In this document: positions 46,188 to 58,466 of the stretch, piece after piece
Numbering within the stretch: position 1 is the first letter of the stretch
How the letters are laid out: each line of letters starts with the position of its first letter
Assembly: GCA_015179045.1 (NCBI GenBank)
Contig: WHUZ01000005.1
Span: 1,612,001 to 1,676,000, forward strand
DNA from: Kalaharituber pfeilii
Taxonomy: Eukaryota > Ascomycota > Pezizomycetes > Pezizales > Pezizaceae
Reading direction: 5' to 3'
DNA: 64,000 nt
Translations under genes and position numbers: made by a program
The notes under the pieces: generated by a model
Database searches by the model: none
Seen by the model: only the letters and a program-made list of their open reading frames with translations
What the model was told of the DNA's origin: nothing

Positions 46188-46650
46188 CCACCCTTGCCAC
46201 CACGTTTTGAACCTTCAACCTCAATCTCTCCAAATCTTTCACCCCCTCCCAGTCCCATACCGTGCCGTTTATGTCATCCACGTATGACGGGACTTCGCTC
46301 TCAACCTCTGATACTTCCCTCCTCAGTGCCTCCTCCATTTTCTTGAGTATGGGAGCCAGCCATATCAGGTATATGACTGGCGACAAGGGTGAACCCTGCG
46401 GCACTCCCACATTTGCTTTTCCCTTCCCCCTCACCTTGCCATCCCACTCCACCGTGAAGGCTCTCTCCTTAAAAAACCCTCTCAACCACCCCTCCCATCT
46501 CGCCGCCCTCTCGTTTTTTCGGACCTCCCTCAACACTTCTTCCCCCTTCACGTTGTTGAAGCCTCCCCTGACGTCATCCAGGCTCCACAAGGCGCCCCCC
46601 CTCTCTAGCAAGTGCAACCATACATTGCTCGGGATAATCTGCAATCCCAT
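46187..46650 (-). pseudogene. LINE reverse transcriptase fragment
   Basis: Encodes LWSLDDVRGGFNNVKGEEVL, then VGVPQGSPLSPVIYLIWLAP and SYVDDINGTVW. These are RT motifs A (D.RGGFNNV), B (GVPQGSPLSP) and C (YVDD) of a non-LTR retrotransposon. The catalytic aspartates are intact, but the frame is truncated on both sides. It is joined on the left to the foldback and on the right to a Plavaka remnant. Confidence 0.85.
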
Positions 46651-46656
46651 TCAAGA

Positions 46657-48081
46657 TTAAATAACATCGGCGGACTTGTGAATCTGAGCATGGAAGATTG
46701 ATAGGTCCAATAGTATTCTTGAGAAGAGCAAGAATAGTGTGAACAGCAGTATGCTATACCTGTTTGGCGTTTTGCTTAGAGCTTGCAGCGTCAATGCATA
46801 CAGGTAACAAACCAATGCAAGTGAAGATTTCGCATGCCGAAGTTCCTTATCGATATTCCCAATAGTCATATAAAGAGGCCATAGGAACTTGTCCCCGGAA
46901 AAATTAGTTAGATACGTTTTGTCTGAGGCACAAATAATTGGTACGATGGTTGATTGCGGCGGCAGCTTACTTTGAGTGGACCACCACCAATCGGCAGTAT
47001 GAATATCTCCGTAGATCCGTTCACCGGCTTCATTGAATTGCTGGATAGGTGAGTAGTGCATATGCTCAGCAAATGGTGGATGCGTTTATAGCAATTTAAC
47101 GCAATCAACAATGTCTCTTTTTTTTTTTTTTTTTTTATTTCACGTAACCCCGCTTGCAGCTGTTCGCCATGGCAGGGTCCCTGGACCGAAGTCCTTATGG
47201 CTCGGAGACAGGCACCTGTGCAACTACCTACACCTTCGACCCCTTGTAAAAGACACAAAGATACCACTACTTCGGTGATGCGGAGGAAACACAAAGCGAG
47301 AGCCCAATGTCCCATAAGAACAATCAAGCACGAATACCCAAATATTCCCCCAGACAATCAAGCAGTCATGTCCATCTCCTCCACATCCCTCTCCTTCCCC
47401 TTTCCGTCCACCTTTGTAGTTCTGTCCCAAACAATGTCTCGATAATAAACTGTTCAATCGAAGGCTCAGAAAAATGTCTCCAGGTCATCCTATGCCTGAT
47501 GACCTTACCGGTCTTCACATTTACCAGTCCAGGGTGGTCAACCAAGCGTAATCCATAGTAATTGTTCGCCAGCATGGAGAGCTCCCGGGTTTCCGTGGAA
47601 GACCGGAAGGTTGTCGCATCTCCATCTAGACCCTTTTCCAAGATACGGTCAATGTGCGCCTTCGTTGACCCATCCCTCCAAAACTCATACGCAAGCTCGT
47701 AATCATTCGGCGTACGGAACGGAGCCCAGGGATGCCAATTTGGTGAGAGATAAGACAGTCGTTCGGAAGGCCTAATGGGTATACCAGCACATCGGGATGC
47801 TAAACGATCCTAGTGGCACGCATCATTAGAGACGGAAGTTGATTCTCTGCTGCCGGGTCCTCTTCTGAGTCGTAAGCAATAGGGTTCGGCGGTGAATCGT
47901 CAATCGAAAGCATATTGGACAAAGTTGAGGGCTCTTCATCTTGGGCTGGTGAAGGAACTGGGCGATTGTGATGAACCCGCGTCAAATGTATGGATAATCC
48001 GTGCGCACTGCGGAATGTACGGTGACAGTGGGGACATATGTTCCTCATGAGGCTGAGTAGCAAATATTGGATTCGATGCAC
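46657..48081 (-). pseudogene. Plavaka-type transposase remnant
   Basis: From the N-terminal side: 48081-47800 encodes a C2H2 finger (NICPHCHRTFRSAHGLSIHL) and an acidic region. 47830-47366 encodes HPWAPFRTPNDYELAYEFW, then LSMLANNYYGLRLVDHPGLV. After an interruption, 47061-46657 encodes ERIYGDIHTADWWWSTQSKL, VPIICASDKTYLTNFSGDKF and WPLYMTIGNIDKELRHAKSS. The WW..TQ..LP, SDKT.LT.FSGDK and WP.Y.TIGNI.K boxes are hallmarks of the Plavaka superfamily of fungal DNA transposons. A LINE tail (47118-47215) interrupts it, and the C-terminal half is missing. Confidence 0.78.
47118..47215 (-). mobile_element. LINE 3'-tail insertion in the Plavaka remnant
   Basis: A 19-nt T run (47118-47136) followed by CACGTAACCCCGCTTGCAGCTGTTCGCCATGGCAGGGTCC-type 3' UTR in minus orientation, the same family as at 9585, 13156 and 26467. 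It falls in the gap between two collinear Plavaka blocks. Confidence 0.75.
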
Positions 48082-48394
48082 GGGGGTTCACTGCTGTACT
48101 CCCTGGGAAAGATTTAATGTCGATAAAGGATTTCAGTGTACCTAGGAGTGGACAAATCTCAACTCTTGCACTTAACGCAGCAACTAGTTTGTTTGTTCGA
48201 AGTCCCACACGTAGAAATAACGTGTTGCTTTTTGCTGTTTCCCTCCTCAACCTGCCTAACTCCCCCGCACCGGTAGAAGTAGAAGCTAACTTTCATACTA
48301 AATTAGCAGTAGCGTATCCGTGCATGATAAACAAAGACAGATTCGAGGAACAGAGGAGCGATGTCTTCTTGAAGGGGTAGTGGCGAGCTTGTAA

Positions 48395-48702
48395 GCAACA
48401 GATTTGCCGACTGATAGTATTTCCATATACTATCTGATCTGCATTCATTAGACCCTTATCACGATCACTGATTAGAGCCATTCCGACAGATTCAAGAATT
48501 GCCTTTTTCAATAGTGCGAAAACCATGTCCAAGAATCTGTATTCTCACTTTCAACAATTGCCCATGCGAGAATCAAATTTTGACCATTCGCATCAAGTCC
48601 AACTGCTAATAGTAGTGTCTGAATAAATCGTGCCTTTAAAAAGGTACCATCCACTGCCATGAATTTCGCTTTTGCTGGCATTGAAAAGGTTTTCTGAGCA
48701 GA
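48395..48702 (-). pseudogene. MULE (Mutator-like) transposase fragment
   Basis: The frame reads KAKFMAVDGTFLKARFIQTL, LAVGLDANGQNLILAWAIVE and ENTDSWTWF. After a frameshift comes GMALISDRDKGLMNADQIVY. The first D (VDGTF), the LAVGLDANGQ.L.LAWAIVE..N..SW.WF block and the second D (SDRDKGL) follow the MULE transposase order. The third acidic residue and the Zn finger are missing. Confidence 0.78.
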
Positions 48703-48959
48703 TTAGTGTCTCTACGCCCCGAAGCGTCTGAGCGCCCGGGTCGTGACGGGTTTCGCAGAGTTCGCCCCTGATAAACCTATTCTTCGCAAAAACTGGTTGA
48801 GGATGTTGTATTCTTGTCAAGTAAATTTGATATTCTGTCTCAGGCAGTCCTGAGCTTCGTTTTGGTGTAGGTTTCCTCACAAGGGAGTGTCTAGAAGGCC
48901 GTAGATTTCCAAGCGCTCGTTCTGTGAAAAAGGTTGTCGGTGAGATGAGGATCCTAAGC

Positions 48960-49265
48960 CTGTGCCACCAGCAGTGGTACTTAATTTGCCTGCGAGATAT
49001 CAGATCGAGTCGGACATTTCTTTTTCCCACTTTCTCAACTTCTCTTCTCATCCCCTTTGGTTCCTTTAGTTCTTTTCCCATCTGCCTCCTTTTAGTCTGA
49101 CGAAGATCTCGAAACTTGTTTGATATTTCTTTTATCATCTTTGTTATTGTCTTCTTTAACTGCTTCGGAATCGGAGCTGTCCGAGTCAGAGGGTATGACG
49201 ATTGGACTTTTTCTCGAAGTGGCATTAGAAACTTTTGACAGTGTATCCTTGCTTCCTGGCACTGC
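48960..49265 (-). pseudogene. Second copy of the Harbinger Myb/coiled-coil ORF
   Basis: The frame contains LRQTKRRQMGKELKEPKGMR followed by REVEKVGK, aligning with LCQTKNKQIEKEFKESKRMR and KEIKKVGK at 3891-4520. DNA such as CCACCAGCAGTGGTACTTAATTTGCC also matches. It is truncated and frameshifted. Confidence 0.7.
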
Positions 49266-49330
49266 TTTAATTTAGTTGGCGGAAAAGGGGTTGAAAATTT
49301 GATCGCGATCAGTTCCAACGTCCTCCCTCC

Positions 49331-51008
49331 AATACCAATCGCTGGGGCTCAATTCCGTAGAAAAGGTCGAATTCTGGCTCAGGCGGCCCTGATCTTCTCA
49401 CTGATGTGAATTTTGAGGCGGGGCTGCGGCTTCGCGACCTGGTAGTGAAATAGGCATTCGAAAGAAAGGTACGTCTGGTGTGTCAAGGATCCTCTTGAGC
49501 ATGTAGGGCTCTTCTTGCCATGCAAACTTTCGTAGCACTCAAAATTCCTCTTTTTCATGCTCTGTAACTGGGATAACGTTCCTAAGGCTCCCCTCGCTAT
49601 CCGTTTCGAGACGCCCCAGCACACCGTACAATCCTCGCCGACGCCAACGGTTCGGAGGCGGCGGACTATGGCGGCGGCAGCGGAGTGCAGCAAAGGAAGG
49701 CAGAAAGATTAGGAAGCAGACAGGTCTATTGATAGACAAGACAATATGGGCTGCGGAGACTGTAACGAACCATCCAAGTCTATTGAGACAAGAGGAAAGA
49801 ATTACATTAAGGCCAATGGGGCCTTTATATACAGGACAGGCCCATCGGCCAAGAAACACAATGCAAAGGCAGGAGCAGAGCATGAGGGCGTGCTGTAACC
49901 GGCAACTGATTAGCTGCCTATAGCTAGCGGTTACTGAGGGCTTGTCGAGTTCGGTGGTCGTGGCTTTTTGGACTCCAAGGCGGCCACGGAAAGACTATCT
50001 ACATGACGGAATACGAAGGTGCCAAGGAATGCATGTCAGTGCCGCGTCGGTGAGCTGTCAAGTGGCTAACAATCTGGCCCGGGACGGCTCGTCAGGCGTT
50101 GCCGCTTCGGCGATGGTCAACGAATAGGCTGCGGCTTAGAGTGTCTTGGCATATCGGTTCGGCTCACTGACAGGAAGCTATATCTCGATGGTCAGAAAGT
50201 CCAATGGACGTGGCATTCGAATTCGAGCCAGGGCCACCAGTTCTACGCCCCTCAATGGCGCTGCTTTTGTTGTCCTTTTGGCGGATAAAGCCAGAACTCG
50301 CCGCCCTGATATATTTGCAACATTGATACCAGTCACACCAGCCAATTTCTTCCCTGGAGATAATATTAATGACGTCCTTTGCAAGACAGACATTTCCCCG
50401 ACCACACCGAAAGTCCTCAAATCCCAAATAAAGCACCTTCTCCTACTGCATCGTAAAAGCAAATAAAAAAATACATGAAGTCCATCCTCAGTACTATTAG
50501 AGCTCCACCTACAGACTCTCAATTCTCTTGGTATCTTTGACTGGCCTAGAGTGCTTCACCAAGAAACCGATCATCACCGAGAAGCCGATCAAATCTACTA
50601 ACCTGGGCTCAAATCAAAGCCAGAGCATGAGAGAACGTAGTAAATTATTTTCCACACTTTCTCCTCAGTTTGCGGCATATCAGGGGTGACACATATACTT
50701 TTGAGTCACCATGTGTGAATGAGATTACCCGAAGTCTTTGCATCTCAATGCATACTCTGTTGCCTATGATAAACAAGTATATCAAGTTTTGTGACTATTG
50801 GGCTAATACGTAGAGAGTAATTGTCATGTCAAAAAGTACTTTTTTTGCTTACTCAGGCAGATGGTAATATTGAGCTATTATTTCATGTGAAAGATGCACA
50901 GAGATTCTGCAAAGCTATATTACAGAGATGCATGCATAGTAAATGTTATCTGAATGGCTTGCAGCACTGATAAATGGTTGGGGGCAGTTGAGCACTGCAG
51001 TATATACA
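49331..51008. other. No gene recognised; possible LTR-like segment at 49730-49930
   Basis: A TTTATATACAGG box at about 49815 lies in a mid-GC segment that could be an LTR. An open frame at 50146-50466 (plus) has a basic N-terminus (SNGRGIRIRARATS) but no domain I recognise. Nothing else is supported. Confidence 0.3.
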
Positions 51009-52114
51009 TGTGCCGGGCCATTCGTAACAAACGTTCCAGTCGCCACTGGCCCGGACTACTCAATGGAACGTCCGGGCCACTCAAAATTTGAATTTTCTCA
51101 TTCTACCTCTCACACACACACTCGCCTGTCCACACATCCACTGTATGAAAAAAAAACAGCGTCACTAAAGACCCCTCCCGGCCACAGGAAAAAACAGCTC
51201 TACCAAGAACCCCTCCAGCGACAGGTTGGAACAGCTTAATAGACCTCCTGCGGCGACAGGAAAAACAGCTCCAACAAAGAACTCCGACAGCAAAAAACAG
51301 CTCTACCAAGGACCCCTCCAGCGACAGGAAAAAGTAGCTTCATCAAGGACCCTCTCCGGCGAAAAAAACAGCATCAGCAAGGAGCCTCTCGGCGACAGGA
51401 AAAAACAGCTTCATCAAGGACCCCTCCGGTGACAGGAAAAAAAACAGCTTTCATTTTGGGGAGGATTTGCTTTGCGCACTAAAACTCCATCCTCTAGTCA
51501 GACTATCCATCCTCATTAATTAAAAATTCCTAATTTGTTAATATCTTATTAAAAAATCATATTATAAGGTGTACTTACCTTGGCAAGGGTTTTAACATTA
51601 TTTTCAGCTGCAGAAGACACAGACCGTTCTGGAATGCGAATGAAGATTTCAATTTTTTGTAATTTCTGAGGTTCAATTCGATATCTGTTCGTATGGTCCC
51701 GAGATTAAATATATAGCTCAAATTGATGACGAATTTCAGGTGTAAAGGGCTCGATAGGTAAAGATTGTTGATACCAGTTTAGGTAAATAAGATAGGATTG
51801 GCGTTGTATACTATAGAGAAGTGTACGGAACAGAACACGATATATGTAGAATACATTCAAAATACCAACAGCATGGAAAAATATCAAGTTTAAATACTTG
51901 AGTAAATAAACAAAAAAAAAAAAATAAACAAATGATTTAGACAATTACAATTTCGAATCTTCTAGTATTTTAACAGCCACCAACATACCAACATTCTGTT
52001 GTAGTTCTGTGCGTAGAACAAAAGGGTCAATGCGTTGTACTAGTGTATGATCACGAACCAGCGTTCCATTGAGTAGGGCCAGTGGTGACTGAATCACTGT
52101 TACGAATGGCCCGG
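51009..52114 (-). mobile_element. 1.1-kb TIR element with minisatellite (copy E2, inverted relative to E1)
   Basis: The left end repeats TGTGCCGGGCCATTCGTAACA. The right end holds CACGAACCAGCGTTCCATTGAGTAG and GTTACGAATGGCCCGG. On the minus strand EPFTPEIRHQFELYI starts the same integrase-like exon as E1, with GTAAGT donor and a TTAG acceptor followed in phase by EFLINEDG. The minisatellite (51170-51450) has fewer units than in E1. The last few bases of the right TIR are changed. Confidence 0.78.
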
Positions 52115-52399
52115 ATATATGTAAAAGCCTAACCTCCCCACATAGTATATAGAAGACACATAGCCAAACCTAATTAGTTCCAGCTTTCAATCGGATAAGA
52201 ACTCATAGTGTGGCATTGCCTTTGAACTCGTTAGGTTTTATGTTATCGCAAGATGTAAGGTTGATACTTGCTCAAAGTGGATGCTTGGCATTTGCAAGGG
52301 TTTGTGGATTACCCTATATGGCAGTCTCGAACCACTACAATGGCTAGTCTGGTTGCCATGACCCCCGACTGGAACACATTCCAGAGTGGTCCACTCGCA

Positions 52400-54797
52400 A
52401 ACACGTTTTTCTTTTTTTCAGAAACATCATCAATGAATGGTTGAAACTCGGAACTCAACAGCAAAGGGTGTCAACATGCATGATAGCTTTGCCATTCTAG
52501 TGGCCATGAGAAACTAGAACAGAAGCACAAAGCTCTGGCAGAGCGGAATCTAGCGTTTGTTTAGTCTCATACTAAGACCCTGTTTGTTGAAGATGTTGCA
52601 CTCTTGCATCAGATGACAAAGTAATCTTTGAAAATGTCCCTGCATATATACTGGTATAAAATCCTCCTTCTCAACAAGTGTAGCAGCAACTTGCTCAAGG
52701 CTCTCTGTGATATCCATATGATTTAAAGCAACCTAACAGGAGTCAATCAACTACTGTAAAAAGAAAAAGACATAATATTGAATATTCCAATGTAACAAAC
52801 CTGCAATACTCCTCTCACACCTGCTCAAAAAAGGGCTGTGACTCCGGATTATGCTGTATTGCTGTGTCCACAATCTGTGCTAGTCTCGTAGTGCGCCAAG
52901 CCCCTTACTGTTAGAACATACAGCCTGAATCTGGTTACATATTTGCCGATTTCCCTGTCTAGTCCTTTTTCGGTATGTTTGTTTTATTCCTTCGGAATAG
53001 TCTGGTTGGCACGACCCCCGATTCGGAAATGTTTCTCCTCGGAATGCCTTGTGCTGTTTGCTCCAATATTCAATGTTCACATGACACCTTGATTTTTGTC
53101 TATATAAGAACTTTCTGTATCTACTTCGATTAAGTAGGCAGTTCAATATCCTCACCCATGAGCACCTCATAGTCTCGTAACCTTGCTCAGGTTATGAGAC
53201 TGGAGACCAAATTTGCTCCATTCCAGTCAGGAATATACAGTATATTAAATAGGGAAAAACTTGATTCTCTTCCGTTAATATTAATAGTCAGACAGACAGT
53301 TCCAGCATAAGTACTCCGGAGTACTTTACTACCACCAGCTGTTATCCCTCCCTCTCCAACTTTGTAGATAATCTACAGACGAAGACCAAGCTTACCTATG
53401 ATGACGCTACAGCCTCTCTGCTCTCTTTAAGATCCTTGAGCAATGATGCAGCTAAGACTCTAATCTCTCGCCAGCAACAAAATCGAGTCCAGAAGGCAAA
53501 AAGGTCCAACTCTCAACGGCCGAATCCTCCGGCTCCTGGAAAAACTCTACCCCCTGCAAAGGTGAATGCTCTTTGTGTAAGAGCAGAGGCCTGCCTTACT
53601 CTAGACATGTCTTCACTCGTTGTAACGCACTCAAGGATCATAAGCGATAGACGACCACAGGAACTGCAGCTATAGCCATCGATGCTTTTACACCTCCCTC
53701 CGAAGGTGTTACTCTGGTCGCCTCTTCGTCTGATTTAGGATTCGCTGTTATGGCTATTGACTCGGACTCGGTCGCATCACTCTCTCAGCATATTATGCTT
53801 GATACTTTTCTCGGTCTTACCTTTTGCCTCATCTATTTCTGCAAATCCTACCTCCTCCTCTGTTGCCTCAACTTGTTCTGCCCTAGCTTTAGCATTAGAA
53901 GCTAACAATATAGATACATACCAGGTATGGATATTTGATACTACCACCTCTTATCACATCACAGCTCACTTTTTTTGCTTCACCAATCTAGTCTCTTGTT
54001 GAGTAGGGATAGCAATTGGTGGTGGTAAAGTATTCTGGAGTACTTATGCAGGAACTGCCTATCTGGCTATTGATATAGATGGAAGAGAATCAAGTTTTCC
54101 CTTCTTTAATGTATCGTATATTCCTGACTGGAATGAAGCAACTTTTGTCTCCAGGCTCATAACCTGAGCTAGGTTGCGAGTCTACGAGGTGCTGGTGAGT
54201 GAGAAGGTTGAATTGCCTATATAAGAATCTCCTGTATCTACTTCGATTAAATATAAATTCAATATCCCCACTCACCAGCGCCTCGTAGACTCGTAATCTC
54301 GCTCACATACTTGTCAAACATTTTCAGTATATCTTGCAACCGCCGCACTGCTGCAGACTTGCTATTCTGCTTACTGTCAATGGTAGTCTGTAAGTCACCT
54401 ATGGTCAACTGAACAATCTTGCTTGCTCTTTGACATGCATGCTTGCTTAGCTTGAGAGGTTGTAATCTGTTTCCTGATAATTTTTTCCAAGCTAACTGGG
54501 GCGACCTTTGCCACAGTGATGGGAGATTTTTTGGAGCTGCAGCTCCAGAAATTGGGCCACCTCCGGAAGGTGCTGGGGTTGCTGGTGCTGCAGCAGGTAC
54601 AGTTGGAGTGGGAGAGGCTGACGTTTTAGAAATCCACCAAAGGGGGGATCTAGATCTTTGTCGCTGGTTTATTGTCCGAAGGCTCGGGGGATAAGGCTTG
54701 CTGTTCGGTCGAATCCGATTTCTGTGACCGAAATGATAGCGCCCAATCTGTAAGATTCTTTGAAAACGGATTCTTGAGCCTGTTGTTCACTCATGCT
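52400..54797 (-). pseudogene. Decayed NLR N-terminal gene split by a copia-derived insertion
   Basis: The minus strand from the ATG at about 54797 (MSEQQAQESVFK) tracks the intact gene at 62649: SQKSDSTEQQAL, a Pro-rich stretch, then DNA matching RLQEILKTFDKYA, up to about 54307. After an insertion it resumes at 52880 with IVDTAIQHNPE, an intron with a GTTTGT donor, VALNHMDITESLEQVAATLVEK, and homology down to FQPFIDDVSEK near 52400. Numerous stops and frameshifts show it is dead. The NACHT or other downstream domains are absent. Confidence 0.78.
52881..54306 (+). mobile_element. Rearranged Ty1/copia fragment inserted in the NLR relic
   Basis: In plus orientation 53340-54170 encodes LSNFVDNLQTKTKLTYDDAT, LRSLSNDAAKTLISRQQQNR, a knuckle-like C..C with RHVFTRCN, and VWIFDTTTSYHITAHFFCF, the copia protease region in which the usual DTGA reads DTTT. 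A TATATAAG box and possible LTR sequence lie at about 53101-53190, followed by GGTTATGAG (53190-53198), like the primer site at 7655. The segment 53175-53345 is an inverted copy of 54020-54185. Confidence 0.7.
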
Positions 54798-56103
54798 GAT
54801 TGTTTCTGCTCTTGTTGATTTGTGATTGAAGGAGCTGTTTTTGATAGTGACGACAGCTGTTGCCAATATAATACTCAAAGAATAGCTTACTGTACATAAC
54901 GTGCTTTTGCAGACCATGGTACCAATGGAAGTGAACGCTTTGGTAGTGCTTGGGCATGGTTGATTTGTATGATAACAATATAGGTATTTAATTATGGTAC
55001 GAGAATCTTGCAGTATTTTTGTTTTTTGCAATTGTATTACACTTCACAAATTTAACTAGATGGATTGATATTATTGCAATGGATTCAATCGTAGAAATAT
55101 CGTGACAAGCCAGCCATTTCAGAATACAGAAATTACGCCCTGAACTCATCTTCACATGGGTTGCAAAGAGGAGGCAATAAGCAGCAGGGGTAGGATGGAC
55201 CTCTCGACAACTTCAGTATAGTAGAACAGGCTTATTGACAAGCTGATTGATAAAATTTAGGTATGATAGCTCTAGGAACAAACAGAATGGGCTGATTGAT
55301 GAACTAATTTACAAGTATGACAGAAACTTCGAGGGCGTTGTATATGGCAGGTCCCTCGCAACAGTACTGCTGCAGTATATAGTAGAACTGACTCAACTTA
55401 CAGTTATGAGAGGCACCTCACAACGGCAAAGCATATGGCAGAACAGGAGCTCAATTGGCATGTATGATAGAACTTTTCTCAATGGCGAAGAATATAGCAA
55501 TGCTGGCTCAATTGACAAGTATAGCCAGTCTCTCTTGAAGGTGCAGCATGGCAAACAGGGCTAGCATTGGTTGATGTCACGGAGTTACGGGTATCGTGGA
55601 TACATCGGGTTCAGTACGGAGGGTGAGCTCACGCTACGTAATGCTCGTGAATTTTTTTTTTTTTCTTCCCTGATTTTTGCAACGTTCTAAATCTATACCC
55701 TACCATTTTTTCATTATCAAGCCATGACTGGCTTATTATTGTAAGGTTTTAGAATCCGTGATAAGAGCTCAGGTGCCAAGGTAAGAAAAGGGAAACAGAT
55801 TAGTGGGTTAGTCTGGTATCAGCGGGTAGGCAGTGCCGACGACGGCTACTGTGAGCGGTATAACGGAACTAACAGCTTTGCACAACAGGACCTCCGCTGG
55901 GAAGCCGAGAGGAGGAATAATTCTCTGTTGCCGAACAGTTGGGAAGAATAAATCATGTGTGTAGGTGAGTAAAGAGAATAGTTGAAGAACATTGATGAAG
56001 GAGAGGCGTATTTCCAGCGATTAAAAGTGATCAACTAACTGGTTGCTAACTCATTGCTATGGAGTCCAAGAAAATGGTGGGCTCACTGGTTAGGAACAAA
56101 TCA
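54798..56103. other. Upstream of the NLR relic, no gene recognised
   Basis: A plus-strand frame at 55247-55564 contains several diverged copies of a TTGA.AAGTATGA.AGAA-type unit (KYDRNFEG, GMYDRTFLN, DKYSQSL) but no known domain. The rest is non-coding as far as can be seen. Confidence 0.35.
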
Positions 56104-56176
56104 GGTCGCGTGGCTCAATAGGTAGAGCATCGCTCTAATAAGGCGAGGGTTGTGAGTTCAAGTCTCACCGTGACCA
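56104..56176 (+). tRNA. tRNA-Ile (anticodon AAT)
   Basis: A full cloverleaf of 73 nt without intron: acceptor GGTCGCG/CGTGACC (one G-T pair), D stem GCTC/GAGC, anticodon stem TCGCT/GGCGA with loop CTAATAA (anticodon AAT), 5-nt variable loop, and T arm GTGAG-TTCAAGT-CTCAC with discriminator A. The A-box (TGGCTCAATAGG) and B-box (AGTTCAAGTCT) internal promoter elements are present. Confidence 0.93.
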
Positions 56177-56199
56177 TTACTCCTTCAGGGAGTACCGCC

Positions 56200-56208
56200 T
56201 TTTTTTCT
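56200..56208 (+). terminator. RNA polymerase III terminator of tRNA-Ile
   Basis: A run of T (CCTTTTTTTC) about 25 bases after the tRNA 3' end, the usual Pol III stop signal. Confidence 0.75.
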
Positions 56209-57479
56209 TAGCTGTCCTTCCCTTCATTACCCACCGATGACACAAATTAACCAAACAGTTCCCAATATATCAAATCCTCCCCTCCTGTAATGATATTCCC
56301 TACCCCCAAGCACTTTCTCAACCTTCAGCAGCTTCCAGTCCACTTTCTACGTCTCTTCTATCCCTAGGAAAGTCGAGACAGGACTTCAATAAAGCTCGAT
56401 GCAGCGTATCAATGTTATCCCTCACTGTTCAGAATGCGCATTGGTGTCTCGTGCCTCTGTGAGAGATCTAGTAGAAATCAACACTCTGTGAACGTGGATG
56501 GAGAAGCGTCCTTGAGGGCTAATATATAACTGTACTGTAACACCTAAGGGATCCGAGAACAGCATAGGTGGTGGTGGATACCTAGGCTTATTTACATCAA
56601 TTCCTCTCACAAATTCAACCAGGACGAGACAAATTGGTCCAACAAAGAAGATCATGCCCAGTGGACCATGATTATCTAAGAAGGATGTTGAAAAGGGGCT
56701 GGTGATTGCCATTGGACTTCTTGTCAGATGTGAGGCAGAACAGGCTTGCCTCCAGCTTATGTAGGTATTCTACGGGATGCCAGGTTGAGTCAGGCAATGT
56801 GCACGCCCAATCATCCATCACTTATCTCCGCGCACCGCTTGTAGAGTATATCAACATTCCTAACTGGACCGCACTGCTAGCAAAGAATATTGCGTTGACA
56901 CCTATCTCCATAGTAGTAGATAAAGTGTAGAGGGAAAAACGAACGTACTTCTTCAACTCCTAGATGCTGCAGTGGGGCGCTGCCTTTCTGTTAATACTGT
57001 ATGTACCCCTACATAGCATAAGCGGTCCGATACTCATAAGGTGACATTGTACAAAGTTATGGAACCAGCGCAAACTGAAGCGAAAGACTGCAGGTTCATA
57101 AGCTATATTTAAGAATTGAGCACTCAAGAGCCAAATGTAAAACTGATTGGTTATAGAAATTGGCACGTTGCCCCTTGAAATTACCCTCAAAGTGACTGCC
57201 CACTTACTCTATTGTTGACCTTATCTTATCAGTTCATCTCTACCATCCAAATCGGACCTCGAATTAAAGTTTAGTTAAAGTCGAAAAGCTTATTTCCACG
57301 CTCCATACGCAAAAACGTGTTGCGTGCGCGTCGCGTTGCATGAAACACGTCATCCCAAGACAAAACCCCACCGGTACACCCCAACACACCACAACACCCA
57401 TGCAAAAGGCTATCGCAAACACACATACACACACGCATAAATGACTAAACAGAATCTATAGCCATCCTGTAACCAATTC
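56209..57479. other. No gene recognised; weak coding-like minus-strand frame
   Basis: The minus-strand frame 56422-56712 (GPLGMIFFVGPICLVLVEFV, KPRYPPPPMLFSDPLGVTVQ) has plausible amino-acid composition but no recognisable family. It could be one exon of a decayed gene. 57350-57440 is CA-rich. Confidence 0.3.
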
Positions 57480-58060
57480 GTGACCTCTCATGCCCACCCC
57501 TCCGGCTCCCAACCCTTCCTTCTCCGCCCCCTCTCCCTTATCATCCCCTCCACCTTTCCTTTGCCTCTGCCCACCTCGCCCTTCAGTGACTCTACGCTCT
57601 GCACATTACACGGTGCACTTGCACCAGCTGCTCCACTCTACGCGCCCCGGAAGCGCCCCGGAAGCGCCCCGGAAGCGCGGCCACAAGCCCCACAAGCCTT
57701 CTCTCCCTGCCGCAACTCTGGAAAAATGCTACCTCACCACCGATACACCCACCCCATTCTTCTTCATCCATCACCGTCATCGTCCACTCCCTCCCACCAC
57801 CACCACCTCACACCCATCTAAACGTTCCCGCACTTGCCACTCCCACCACCTGCCCCTGCCACCCCCACAAAAGAACCACCCCACACGAAAACCAAAACCC
57901 AGAAATATGCTTACTGCCTCTGGGGCCTTCGACATTGACCAGCTGTATGTGGTGTGTGCGAGAGCAAAGATGCGTGCGAAGTCGGGGGAGGTGACGACGG
58001 TGGCGGAAGAAGGAAGGAGGTGGTTGGGCAGGAATTTAAGGGTAGGAAAGATGGGATAAA
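57480..58060 (+). other. Pro/Ser-rich low-complexity open frames, unassigned
   Basis: Two overlapping plus-strand frames (57480-57821 and 57490-58059) are dominated by C-rich low complexity. A perfect GCGCCCCGGAA direct repeat is present at 57641-57680. The second ends with a more ordinary stretch (TASGAFDIDQLYVVCARAKM, EEGRRWLGRNLR) that could be the last exon of a small gene convergent with the SLD7-like gene. I cannot name it. Confidence 0.3.
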
Positions 58061-58466
58061 CGAGAGGAAAAAGGGGGTGGAGGTTTGTTTAGTGTTGGAA
58101 TGGAAAATATCTATCGTCAATTACTTCAGAATGAATGAATTAATAATTATCTCATGTATGTATGTACATATGTAGTAAGTATGTATGTAAATATAAGTGG
58201 ATACATCCATACTTGTACATAGCCCTGAGGGAACGAGCTACCCAGAAAAAAACATTATGTACATAATATGAACATCTACCGTTAAGTTTACATGATACAG
58301 TTTAGAGTTACAACACTGTACCCTTTCTATGCACAAACACAACAAAGAAACAATAGAAAAAAGAAAAACCAAAGACACAAACGCCCTGTCCCGAATTATG
58401 TAATCCCATGCAAATATCAAGCAATTCCTCCTCCTTCCCTATTCCCTTTCACCATGACACCATACT

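Noticed and set aside
57480..58060. Signal-recognition-particle or ribosomal small protein
   Set aside because: The ending TASGAFDIDQLYVVCARAKM gave only a vague resemblance to SRP14-type C-termini; the rest is low complexity, so no name was assigned.
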